Assembly (NCBI RefSeq): GCF_000514815.1
Contig: NZ_KI911471.1
Coordinates: 1 to 64,000 of the forward strand
Direction of reading: 5' to 3'
Source: Salinispora fenicalii
GTDB lineage: Bacteria; Actinomycetota; Actinomycetes; Mycobacteriales; Micromonosporaceae
Length of the DNA stretch: 64,000 nucleotides
The notes beneath the pieces were generated by a model, which was not told the origin of the DNA, did not search any database, and saw only the letters and a program-made list of their open reading frames with translations. How positions within the stretch are numbered: the first letter of the stretch is position 1; every line of letters begins with the position of its first letter. Of the stretch, positions 43,188-55,052 are shown in pieces. Position numbers and translations under genes: made by a program.

Positions 43188-44387
43188 TCAGGCGCCCGCT
43201 ACCGACTTGAGGTCAGCGGCGCGGTCGGTGCTCTCCCAGGTGAAGTCGGGAAGCTCTCGACCGAAGTGTCCATACGCCGCGGTCTGCGAGTAGATCGGCC
43301 GCATCAACTTCAGGTCCCGGATGATCGCCGCCGGCCGAAGGTCGAACACCTCCGTCACCGCCTTCTCGATCCGCTCCACCGGCACCGTCTCCGTGCCGAA
43401 CGTCTCCAGGAACAGGCTCACCGGCTGCGCCTTGCCGATGGCGTACGCCACCTGCGCCTCGCACCGCTCCGCCAGCCCGGCCGCCACCACGTTCTTGGCC
43501 ACCCACCGCATCGCGTACGCCGCCGAGCGGTCCACCTTGGATGGGTCCTTGCCGGAGAACGCCCCGCCGCCGTGCCGCGCGTACCCGCCGTAGGTGTCCA
43601 CGATGATCTTCCGGCCGGTCAGACCCGCGTCTCCCATCGGGCCACCCACCTCGAACCGGCCCGTCGGATTCACCAGCAGCCGGTAGCCCTCGGTGTCCAG
43701 CCCCAGCCCGAGACTTTCCACCTCCGGTGCGATCACGTGCTCCCGGATGTCCGGCGTCAGCAGCGACTCCAGGGACACGTCGGCCGCGTGCTGCGACGAC
43801 ACCAGCACGGTGTTCAGCCGCACCGGCCGCAATCCCTCGTACTCCACCGTCACCTGCGTCTTACCATCCGGACGCAGGTACGGCACCACGCCTTCCCGCC
43901 GCACCTGTGCCAGGCGGCGCGACAGCCGATGCGCCAACGCGATCGGCATTGGCATCAACTCCGGGGTCTCCGAGCAGGCGAACCCGAACATCATCCCCTG
44001 GTCGCCAGCGCCCTGCGCATCCAGCACGTGCTCGGATGCGCCGGTGCGCAGTTCAAATGCGTTGTCGACCCCCTGGGCGATATCTGCCGACTGCGACCCA
44101 ATCGACACACTTACCCCACAGGACGCCCCGTCGAAGCCCTTTCGCGACGAGTCGTAACCAATGTCCAAAATAGTCTTACGCACGATCGACGGGATGTCGG
44201 CGTAGGCCTGGGTGGTTACCTCGCCCGCAACATGTACCTGACCGGTTGTGATCAGCGTCTCCACTGCAACCCGGCTACGCGGGTCCTCTGCCAGCAACGC
44301 ATCGAGGATCCCATCACTGATCTGGTCAGCAATCTTGTCAGGATGGCCTTCGGTGACTGATTCGGAAGTGAAGAGGCGGCGTGTCAC
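43188..44387 (-). CDS. metK: S-adenosylmethionine synthase
   Basis: Makes SAM from methionine and ATP; cytosolic tetramer. The 399-residue enzyme has SVTEGHPDKIADQISD, the hexapeptide GAGDQGMMFG, DTYGGYARHGGGAFSGKDPSKVDRS and AYAMRWVAKN. No SAM riboswitch was recognised in the short upstream gap. It overlaps or abuts priA downstream. Confidence 0.98.
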   Translation of the reverse strand: MTRRLFTSESVTEGHPDKIADQISDGILDALLAEDPRSRVAVETLITTGQVHVAGEVTTQAYADIPSIVRKTILDIGYDSSRKGFDGASCGVSVSIGSQSADIAQGVDNAFELRTGASEHVLDAQGAGDQGMMFGFACSETPELMPMPIALAHRLSRRLAQVRREGVVPYLRPDGKTQVTVEYEGLRPVRLNTVLVSSQHAADVSLESLLTPDIREHVIAPEVESLGLGLDTEGYRLLVNPTGRFEVGGPMGDAGLTGRKIIVDTYGGYARHGGGAFSGKDPSKVDRSAAYAMRWVAKNVVAAGLAERCEAQVAYAIGKAQPVSLFLETFGTETVPVERIEKAVTEVFDLRPAAIIRDLKLMRPIYSQTAAYGHFGRELPDFTWESTDRAADLKSVAGA

Positions 44388-44473
44388 GGCACTCCTAAGT
44401 CAGGGAAACTCGTTCGGCGGAAGTTTAGTCACTCGCGTCCGGTACCGGATCCCCCTATCGCGCACTGATCCAG

Positions 44474-45685
44474 CTATCCGGGACGGCTGGCCAGCCGAGA
44501 GACGATGAGGTCCCAGACACCGTCGGCGAGGTCCTCCTTGGACTGCTCGGGCATCCGGCTGGCCGACCCGTCCGCACCGATGACGGTCGCCGCGTTGGTG
44601 TCGGCGCCAAAAACCCGGTTCGAGCCGACCTCGTTGATGACAATGAGGTCCGCCCGCTTACGGCTGAGCTTGGCTCGGCCGTTGGCCTCGGCGTCACTGG
44701 TCTCCGCGGCGAACACCACCAGCACCTGCTCCGGGCGACGACGCTTCCCGAGCTCAGCGGCGATGTCCGGGTTCGCGACAAGCTCGATGGTGGGCGCGCT
44801 ACCGTCGTCCGACTTCTTGATTTTGCCAGTCGCGTACGTCGCGGGGCGGAAATCGGCAGGAGCCGCCGCCATCACCACCACCTCCGCGCTCTCGGCAGCC
44901 GTCAGCGTCGCTTCGCGAAGCTCGGCCGTGGTGCTGACCCGTACCAGGTCCACGCCGGCCGGATCGGGGAGCGCGACGTTGGCGGAGACCACGGTGACCC
45001 GGGCTCCCCGCGCCACGGCGGCGCGGGCGAACGCGTATCCCTGCTTGCCGGAGGAGCGATTACCGAGGAACCGGACCGGGTCGAGCGGCTCCCGGGTGCC
45101 CCCGGCGGTGACCAGCACGTGCTTCCCGGTGAGGTCCGCCGGGGCGGCGGCGCCGCGAGTGAGAAGGCGCCGGGCCACGGCGAAGAGCTCCGCCGGCTCC
45201 GGTAGCCGCCCCTTGCCGGTGTCCGTCCCGGTGAGCCGGCCAACCGCCGGCTCCACGACCCGCACCCCACGGGAGCGCAGCGTCGCCACGTTGGCCACCG
45301 TCGCCGGATGTTCCCACATCTCGGTATGCATCGCCGGCGCCAGGAGAACCGGGCAACGGGCCGTCAGCAGAGTGTTGGTGAGCAGGTCGTCAGCGAGCCC
45401 ATGCGCGGCCCGCGCGAGCAGGTCGGTGGTGGCCGGCGCCACCACCACCAGGTCCGCCTGCTGTCCCAGCCGCACGTGCGGCACCTCGTGCACGTCGGAC
45501 CATACGTCGTCGGCGACCGGTTGACCGGAGAGCGCCGACCAGGTTGCGGCCCCGACGAAGTGGAGCGCCGATGCGGTCGGCACCACCCGGACCTGGTGGC
45601 CGGACTCGGTGAACAGCCGCAACAGCTCGCAGGCCTTGTAGGCGGCGATCCCGCCACCGACCCCGAGGATTATCCGGGGGGACAT
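44474..45685 (-). CDS. coaBC: bifunctional CoaBC (PPC synthetase/decarboxylase)
   Basis: Two coenzyme A steps: adding cysteine to 4'-phosphopantothenate, then decarboxylating the product. Residues 1 to ~180 are the flavin-dependent CoaC part (ILGVGGGIAAYKACELLR; VVAPATTDLLARAA; LLAPAMHTEMW). Residues ~187-403 are CoaB (HVLVTAGGTREPLDPVRFL, NRSSGKQGYAFA, VMAAAPADFRP). The start follows rpoZ by 13 bases, so it belongs to the gmk-like/rpoZ/coaBC operon. Confidence 0.95.
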   Translation of the reverse strand: MSPRIILGVGGGIAAYKACELLRLFTESGHQVRVVPTASALHFVGAATWSALSGQPVADDVWSDVHEVPHVRLGQQADLVVVAPATTDLLARAAHGLADDLLTNTLLTARCPVLLAPAMHTEMWEHPATVANVATLRSRGVRVVEPAVGRLTGTDTGKGRLPEPAELFAVARRLLTRGAAAPADLTGKHVLVTAGGTREPLDPVRFLGNRSSGKQGYAFARAAVARGARVTVVSANVALPDPAGVDLVRVSTTAELREATLTAAESAEVVVMAAAPADFRPATYATGKIKKSDDGSAPTIELVANPDIAAELGKRRRPEQVLVVFAAETSDAEANGRAKLSRKRADLIVINEVGSNRVFGADTNAATVIGADGSASRMPEQSKEDLADGVWDLIVSRLASRPG

Positions 45686-45698
45686 CGTTGGGTACGCG

Positions 45699-45965
45699 CT
45701 ACGGCTGGTCAGTGGGCTCAGCGGTGAGCAGGCCCGCGTTGATCTCCCGCATGGCGATCGAGAGCGGCTTCTCCTGCGGGGTCGTTTCGACCAGCGGGCC
45801 GACGTACTCCAGCAGGCCCTCGCCGAGCTGGCTGTAGTAGGCGTTCACCTGGCGGGCCCGCTTGGCGGCGAAGATGACCAGCGCGTACTTCGAGGTGGTC
45901 TTCTCGAGGAGCTCGTCGATCGGCGGGTTGGTGATGCCTTCGGGGTTGGTGGCGATGGATCCCAC
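45699..45965 (-). CDS. rpoZ: RNA polymerase omega subunit
   Basis: Small subunit that helps assemble the beta-prime subunit. The 88-residue protein has ITNPPIDELLEKTTSKYALVIFAAKRARQ, the conserved omega core, and the actinobacterial tail EKPLSIAMREINAGLL. The start is GTG with AGAGG upstream. It lies between the guanylate-kinase-like gene and coaBC, the usual order. Confidence 0.96.
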   Translation of the reverse strand: MGSIATNPEGITNPPIDELLEKTTSKYALVIFAAKRARQVNAYYSQLGEGLLEYVGPLVETTPQEKPLSIAMREINAGLLTAEPTDQP

Positions 45966-46008
45966 GTGTTGACCTCTGCGTCTGTGACACCGCTCGCGGT
46001 GCTGGCGG

Positions 46009-46542
46009 TCAACCGCGCACGCGCGGTCGCGCCGGAGCTTTGAATGACGAACCGAACAATCCTACCAGCTCGTCCACGACCTGCATGGCCCGGCTATGCA
46101 CGATGGTGTGTGCAAAAAGTGACTCGGTGACCGGATCGGCCACGTAGCCGGGTGGGTGCAGCAGAACCAGCCGGGCCATCGGCAACACGGCCCGCAGCCG
46201 CAGCGCCCCGGCCAGGTCCATGGACAGCAGAGCCGGCGCCCCGGCGGCCAGTCGGGACCGCAGCGGCTGTCCCGGCGTGCCGCGCCGGTAGCGGCCGATC
46301 TGGCTCCATTCCAGCAAACCACCGGCGGCCAGCAGCCGGTCGAACTCGACCGAATCGAGGAAGACCCGGTCGACCCCGGCCACCTCGCCATCCCGCCGAG
46401 GCCGGGTGGTCACCGGCACCGGCGTCCACACGGTAGGCAAGCGCGCCCGGACCAACCCGACGACACCATCCCGACCGGAACCCGAAGGTCCGGTCAGGAT
46501 GACGAGCCGGGTCACCGGGCGCGCCTCACCATCCGTGCTCAC
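46009..46542 (-). CDS. guanylate-kinase-like protein, P-loop lysine missing
   Basis: A 177-residue protein at the normal gmk locus (mihF-gmk-rpoZ). The family outline remains: LVILTGPSGSG (15-24), RPRRDGEVAGVDRVFLDSVEFDRLLAAGGLLEW, and GRYRRGTP. The Walker A loop reads GPSGSGRDG (18-26) in place of GPSGxGK(S/T), losing the lysine and the hydroxyl residue that bind ATP phosphates. The later ~90 residues are poorly conserved. It is therefore probably not an active guanylate kinase; the cell should have another enzyme elsewhere. The frame is intact, so it is not a simple pseudogene. Confidence 0.85.
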   Translation of the reverse strand: MSTDGEARPVTRLVILTGPSGSGRDGVVGLVRARLPTVWTPVPVTTRPRRDGEVAGVDRVFLDSVEFDRLLAAGGLLEWSQIGRYRRGTPGQPLRSRLAAGAPALLSMDLAGALRLRAVLPMARLVLLHPPGYVADPVTESLFAHTIVHSRAMQVVDELVGLFGSSFKAPARPRVRG

Positions 46543-46568
46543 TGCTCGTTTCTACACGGCTGCCAACC

Positions 46569-46886
46569 TCAGCTGGCGGCGAACTCCCCAAGCAGGGCCT
46601 TGCGCTGCTGCTCGCCGAGGCCACGCAGGCGCCGGCTATCGGCGATCTTGAGCTTCTCCATGATCTGAGTCGCCCGGATCTTGCCGATTCCCGGCATCGC
46701 CTGCAGGACAGCGGATACCTTCAGCTTGCCGACGACATCGTCGGACTCGGCCCGCTCGAGAACGGCTCCGAGCGTTGTCTTGCCCTGCTTGAGCTGCTCC
46801 TTCAGCTCAGCACGGGCCTTGCGGATCTCCGCGGCCTTCTCCAGCGCTGCTGCGCGCTGCTCAGGGGTCAGTGACGGGAGCGGCAC
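46569..46886 (-). CDS. mihF: actinobacterial integration host factor (mIHF)
   Basis: A 105-residue nucleoid-associated DNA-binding protein of the mIHF/sIHF family. It has the basic helical first half (EKAAEIRKARAELKEQLKQGKTTLGAVLERAE) and the helix-two-turns-helix DNA contact MPGIGKIRATQIMEKLKIADSRRLRGLG. The GTG start follows GAGGAGAAC. The 177 bases upstream to pyrF hold only its promoter region. Confidence 0.96.
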   Translation of the reverse strand: MPLPSLTPEQRAAALEKAAEIRKARAELKEQLKQGKTTLGAVLERAESDDVVGKLKVSAVLQAMPGIGKIRATQIMEKLKIADSRRLRGLGEQQRKALLGEFAAS

Positions 46887-47063
46887 CAGTTCTCCTCAGG
46901 TCCCTATCGCGACGGGCGAATGCACCGCCGCACTGTGAAACGTGGTGTCGCTGCGAACCAGGGAGTCCCATGGTTCCCAGCGCCGGGAAAACTAGCGGTC
47001 AACGGCGCATTCGGCAACGTGGGCACGCGAAGATCGGCGGAAAGTGACCGAGCCGTCAGTCAG

Positions 47064-47900
47064 TCACGAACCGGTCAAAGCCGCCTGGCAGTCAGCCAAC
47101 ACCCGGTCCGCAGCGCCCCGCAAGGCAGTCAGATCGGGCCCCGCAGCCAGCACCTCACGGGAGTACGTGGGGAGCACGGCGGGCAGGCTGGAACCGAAGA
47201 CCACCCGTAGATCAGCGGCGCTGGCCCCCTGCGCCCCCAGGCCCGGAGCGAGCAGCGGACCGTTGACCGCGGCAAGATCGTGACCCGTCTCACCGATGGT
47301 CGCCCCCACCACCAACCCCATGCTGCCCAGTGGTTGCGCACCGGTGTTGAGCTGGGAAATCTCGTCGATCACCTGCTGCGCGACGGTCCGCCCGTCGGCG
47401 GTGCGAGCCCGCTGCACCGCAGCGCCCTCGGGATTGGAAGTGAGCGCCAGCACGAAGACTCCGCCACCCTCCGCGGCCGCCAGCTCGAACATCGGGGCGA
47501 GCGCGCCAACCCCGAGATAGGGGCTCACTGTCACCGCGTCGACATGCAGTGGACTCGATGGGTCAAGGTACGCGGAAGCGTACGCGGCGACCGTCGAGCC
47601 AATGTCGCCACGCTTGGCGTCAAGGAGGACGAGCGAGCCAGCCGCCCGCAACTGTCGGATAGTTGACTCTAGGACCGCCACGCCCCGAGACCCGAACCGC
47701 TCGAAGAAGGCCGACTGTGGTTTGACCACCGCGACCCGGTCACCCAGCGCCTCCACGACCGTGCCCGCGAACCGCTCCACACCGCGAACATCGTCATCGA
47801 GACCCCACCGCGCGAGCAGACCCGGGTGCGGGTCAATGCCCACGCAGAGCGGACCCCGCTCGCCAACCGCCCGGTGCAACCGGACACCGAAGCTCTCCAT
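47064..47900 (-). CDS. pyrF: orotidine 5'-phosphate decarboxylase, group 2
   Basis: Last step of UMP synthesis. The 278-residue protein is of the long group 2 (mycobacterial) type: CVGIDPHPGLLARWGL, VVKPQSAFFERFG, VLLDAKRGDIGSTVAAYA with the catalytic Lys/Asp pair, and VTVSPYLGVGALAPMFE. ATG 47900 follows GGGAGG. It is separated from carB-pyrD by bioA, and from bioA by 118 bases. Confidence 0.95.
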   Translation of the reverse strand: MESFGVRLHRAVGERGPLCVGIDPHPGLLARWGLDDDVRGVERFAGTVVEALGDRVAVVKPQSAFFERFGSRGVAVLESTIRQLRAAGSLVLLDAKRGDIGSTVAAYASAYLDPSSPLHVDAVTVSPYLGVGALAPMFELAAAEGGGVFVLALTSNPEGAAVQRARTADGRTVAQQVIDEISQLNTGAQPLGSMGLVVGATIGETGHDLAAVNGPLLAPGLGAQGASAADLRVVFGSSLPAVLPTYSREVLAAGPDLTALRGAADRVLADCQAALTGS

Positions 47901-48018
47901 CGCAGACCTCCCTCTTGCGCGCCACGCACGCATCGTCTCGGCGGGCGGCTGATGCCGCCCGCACCCGGCGGGCTCCACACCGCCACTGCCCCACCGACTC
48001 CGCCCTCCAGCGGGCGAA

Positions 48019-49293
48019 TCAGCCCGCCTGAGCCGCGGCGGCGACCCCGGCGACGATCCGGGCCAGATCGGCGTCGCCGGTGACGTACGGAGGCATGGTG
48101 TACACCAGGTCCCGGAACGGTCGCAGCCAGACGCCGGCGGCGACCGCGGCGGCGGTCGCCGCCGGCAGGTCCACCTCATGGTCGAGCTGCACCACGCCGA
48201 TCGCACCGAGCACCCGGACGTCCGCGACGCCCGGCACCGCCCGTAGCGGCTCCAGACCGGCCCGCAATCCACTCTCGATCCGCGCCACCTGCGCCGGCCA
48301 GTCTCCGGCCCGCAGCAGGCCGAGAGAGGCATTCGCCACCGCACAGGCGAGCGGATTGCCCATGAAGGTCGGGCCATGCGCGAGCACACCGGCTGCGGAG
48401 ATCCCACGGGCAATCTCCGCGGTGCAGAGCGCGGCAGCCAGGGTGAGGTACCCCCCGGTGAGTGCCTTGCCCACACAGAGCACATCCGGCGTCACGTCGG
48501 CGTGCTCGGCGGCGAACATCGTCCCGGTACGACCGAAACCGGTCGCGATCTCGTCGAAGATCAGCAAAACCCCATGGGCCCGGGTGACCTCCCGCAGCAC
48601 CTGTAGGTAGCGCGGGTGGTGAAACCGCATCCCGCCGGCCCCCTGGACCACCGGCTCGACGATGACCGCGGCCAGTTCGTGGGCGTGCCGGGCGACCGCG
48701 TCCGCCAGGGCCGCCTCGTACGCCGGATCCGGCGGTGCGGTGAATCCCGCCGGCGGCACCGGCGCGAAAATTTGCCGGGGCAGCAGATCCCCCCAGAGGT
48801 GGTGCATGCCCCCCTCCGGGTCACAGACACTCATCGGGTGAAACGTGTCGCCGTGGTAGCCGCCCCGCCAGGTACCCAGCCGACGGCGTTCCGGTCGACC
48901 GCTGGCCCGCTGGAACTGCAGGCACATCTTGACGGCCACCTCGACACTCACCGAGCCGGAGTCGGCCAGGAAGACATGCTCCAGCCCCTCCGGTGCCAGC
49001 TCGACGAGGGTACGCGCCAGGGTGACAGCCGGCTCGTGGGTGAGCCCACCGAACATCACATGGCTCATCCGGCCGAGCTGATCGGTCACCGCCGCGTCCA
49101 GCACCGGGTGCCGGTAGCCATGGATCGCCGCCCACCACGACGACATGCCGTCAACCAGCTCCCGCCCATCGGCAAGGTGCAGCCGCACCCCGGCCGCGCT
49201 CCGCACGACGTACGGCGGGTTCACCGGGGGCAGCGCCGCGTACGGATGCCACACGTGGGCCGCGTCTGCGGCGCTGATCTCCTCCGGGGTCAA
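48019..49293 (-). CDS. bioA: DAPA aminotransferase (biotin synthesis)
   Basis: PLP enzyme converting KAPA to DAPA with SAM as amino donor. The 424-residue protein has HVWHPYAA and WWAAIHGYRHP at the start, ADSGSVSVEVAVKMCLQF, GGYHGDT, FDEIATGFGRTG, GKALTGGYLTLAA with the PLP lysine, and HGPTFMGNPLACA. The start is TTG at 49293 with GAGGAGG (49308-49302) eight bases upstream. No other biotin gene is in the window. Its insertion between pyrD and pyrF is unusual. Confidence 0.94.
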   Translation of the reverse strand: MTPEEISAADAAHVWHPYAALPPVNPPYVVRSAAGVRLHLADGRELVDGMSSWWAAIHGYRHPVLDAAVTDQLGRMSHVMFGGLTHEPAVTLARTLVELAPEGLEHVFLADSGSVSVEVAVKMCLQFQRASGRPERRRLGTWRGGYHGDTFHPMSVCDPEGGMHHLWGDLLPRQIFAPVPPAGFTAPPDPAYEAALADAVARHAHELAAVIVEPVVQGAGGMRFHHPRYLQVLREVTRAHGVLLIFDEIATGFGRTGTMFAAEHADVTPDVLCVGKALTGGYLTLAAALCTAEIARGISAAGVLAHGPTFMGNPLACAVANASLGLLRAGDWPAQVARIESGLRAGLEPLRAVPGVADVRVLGAIGVVQLDHEVDLPAATAAAVAAGVWLRPFRDLVYTMPPYVTGDADLARIVAGVAAAAQAG

Positions 49294-49313
49294 CGACGTC
49301 GCCTCCTCACTAG

Positions 49314-49349
49314 CCGGTCACCGCGTGAACCGGTCACCGCGTCAACCGG
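49314..49349. repeat. tandem 16-bp repeat upstream of bioA
   Basis: CCGGTCACCGCGTGAA (49314-49329) and CCGGTCACCGCGTCAA (49330-49345) then CCGG. Read on the minus strand, each unit is an imperfect palindrome (CCGGTTCAC / GTGACCGG around GCG). It lies 21-56 bp before the bioA start, suitable for an operator. Confidence 0.55.
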
Positions 49350-49433
49350 CCCTCGGGTCCCGGTGACCCGGCCGAAACACGGCGAGCGGGTCCGCAGCCA
49401 CCGGACGGGTACCACCCGCCCGGTGGCACGGTG

Positions 49434-50450
49434 TCACGACGTCCGGGCCGCCACCGCGGCAGCCCGGACCAAGGCCGGCCCCCGGTAGATGAAGCCGGTG
49501 TAGAGCTGCACCAACGACGCGCCCGCATCGAACATGCGCTCGGCGTCGTCCGGGGTGAGAATGCCGCCGACGCCGATGATCGGCAGCCGGCCGCCGGTCT
49601 CGGAGTGCACGAAGGAGACCACCTCCCGGGCCCGGTGCGCCAACGGACGGCCGGAGAGCCCACCCGTCTCGGCGCCACCGGCCTGATCGGCCGGGGCGAG
49701 GCCGGCTCGGGAGAGCGTGGTGTTCGTGGCGATCACCCCCGCCGCGCCCCGCGCCAGGCAGACCTCCAGCAGCTCCGCGATGGCCGAATCCGGAAGGTCT
49801 GGGGCGATCTTCACCAGTACCGGCTTCTCGCCCACCAGAGCGGCCAACAGCGCGTCCAGGTGCGCCCGGTCCTGCAACGCACGTAGCCCCGGCGTGTTCG
49901 GCGAGGAGACGTTGACCGCGAAGTAGTCGCCGTACTCGCGCAGGGCCTGGTACGACGCCTGGTAGTCCTCGACCGCCTCCTCGAGCGGAGTGACCTTGGA
50001 CTTGCCGAGGGAGATGCCCAGCGGCACCCCGAGTGGGCGGGGCAGCGCCGCCAACCGCGCCGCGAGCGCGTCGGCACCGGCGTTGTTGAAGCCCATCCGG
50101 TTCACCACCGCGCGGCTGTCCGGCAGCCGAAACAGCCGCGGCCGTGGGTTACCCGGCTGCGGGTACGCGGTGACCGTACCCACCTCGACGAAGCCGAAGC
50201 CCAACGCCGGCCAGGCCGGCAACGCCACCCCGTTCTTGTCCATCCCGGCGGCCAGTCCGACCGGGTTCGGGAACCGGAGGCCGAACACCGTTCGGGGAGC
50301 CGAAACGCCGTACCGGGCCCGGAGCACGGCCAGCGCCGCGGGCACCCGAGCCAGGCCGGCCAGCCGCCGCACCGTGAACTCGTGCGCCGTCTCCGCGTCC
50401 CCGCCCCCGAGCCGGAACAGCCGCGGCCGTACCACCCGTTCGAAGATCAC
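49434..50450 (-). CDS. pyrD: dihydroorotate dehydrogenase, quinone type (class 2)
   Basis: Oxidises dihydroorotate with quinone as acceptor, bound to the inner membrane by its N-terminal helix (IFERVVRPRLFRLGGGDAE). The 338-residue FMN enzyme has NPVGLAAGMDKNGVA, VNRMGFNNAGADALA, the catalytic-base segment FAVNVSSPNTPGLRALQ (Ser base of class 2), VKIAPDL and IIGVGGI. GTG 50450 follows GGAGG by five bases. It lies 43 bases after carB. Confidence 0.95.
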   Translation of the reverse strand: MIFERVVRPRLFRLGGGDAETAHEFTVRRLAGLARVPAALAVLRARYGVSAPRTVFGLRFPNPVGLAAGMDKNGVALPAWPALGFGFVEVGTVTAYPQPGNPRPRLFRLPDSRAVVNRMGFNNAGADALAARLAALPRPLGVPLGISLGKSKVTPLEEAVEDYQASYQALREYGDYFAVNVSSPNTPGLRALQDRAHLDALLAALVGEKPVLVKIAPDLPDSAIAELLEVCLARGAAGVIATNTTLSRAGLAPADQAGGAETGGLSGRPLAHRAREVVSFVHSETGGRLPIIGVGGILTPDDAERMFDAGASLVQLYTGFIYRGPALVRAAAVAARTS

Positions 50451-50493
50451 CCCATCCTCCCCGGCCGGGTGAGCGACATCGGCCCGGTCAAGC

Positions 50494-53833
<3,340 letters not shown>

Positions 53834-53841
<8 letters not shown>

Positions 53842-55003
53842 TCGTTCGCCCCCCGCTGTGGTTGCGCCCCTCGATGAGCTCGGCGAAGCGGTCGAACAGG
53901 TAGTCCGCGTCGTGCGGACCGGCCGCCGCCTCCGGGTGGTACTGCACGGTGAAGGCGGGCACGTCACGCGCCCGCAGCCCCTCGACCACGTTGTCGTTGA
54001 GGCACACGTGCGAGACCTCGATCCCACCGAACTCGGTCTCGATGACCCGGTCCGGCACGACGGCCCCCGGCTCGGCGCCGGGGAACGCGACGGCGAAGCC
54101 GTGGTTGTGGCTGGTCACCTCGACCTTGCCGGTGGCCCGGTCGAGCACCGGCTGGTTGATCCCGCGGTGGCCGTAACCGAGCTTGTACGTGCCAAAACCC
54201 AGCGCCCGACCAAGGATCTGGCTGCCGAAGCAGATACCGAAGAGCGGCACCCCGCTGGCGAGCACCGCGCGCGCCAGGGCCACCGGCCCGTCGGCCGTCG
54301 CCGGGTCACCGGGACCGGGCGAGAGGAAGATCGCATCCGCGCCGGTGGCCCGCAGTTCGTCGATGCCCGAGTGAGCCGGCAGGACATGGGTGGTGACACC
54401 CCGCGCCGCGAGCCGCCGGGGCACGTTCCGCTTGATGCCGAGGTCCAGGGCGGCGACGGTGAACCGGTGCTCCCCCTCGGCCTCGACGACGTACGGCTGC
54501 GGAGTGGTCACCTCGGTGGAGAGGTCCGCGCCGACCATCTGCGGCGCCTGCCGGACCCGGGTCAGCAGCGCCTGCGGATCGGTCTCGACGCTGGACACCC
54601 CGACCCGCATCGCGCCCCGCTCCCGCAGGTGCCGGGTGAGCGCCCGGGTGTCCACCCCGCTGATGCCGACTACCCCCTCGGCCGTCAGCCGGTCCTCCAG
54701 GCCACCGGTGGACCGCCAGTTCGAGCCGATCCGGGCGGGGTCGCGGACCACGTACCCGGCGACCCAGATCCGGCCGGACTCGTCATCCTCGCCGTTGACC
54801 CCGGTGTTGCCGATGTGCGGCGCGGTCTGCACCACCACCTGCCGGTGGTAGGACGGGTCGGTGAGCGTCTCCTGGTAGCCGGTCATTCCGGTGTTGAAGA
54901 CCGCTTCGCCGAAGGTCTCCCCGACGCTGCCGTACGCCTCGCCGTGGAACGTGCGCCCGTCCTCCAGGACGAGAATCGCCGGTCGCCGCCTCACGCCGCG
55001 CAC
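53834..55003 (-). CDS. carA: carbamoyl-phosphate synthase small subunit
   Basis: Glutaminase subunit passing ammonia to CarB. The 389-residue protein has the N-domain start PAILVLEDGRTFHGEAYG, and the class I glutaminase triad: PLFGICFGSQILGRALG (nucleophile Cys) and HNHGFAVAFPG...QYHPEAAAGPHD (His, Glu). Start choice is uncertain among GTG 55027, 55003 and 54994; 55003 has GGAG six bases upstream. Confidence 0.95.
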
Positions 55004-55052
55004 CCCGCACTCCGGGCCACGCGGCACTGCCCCACCGCACTCCGTACTCGCA

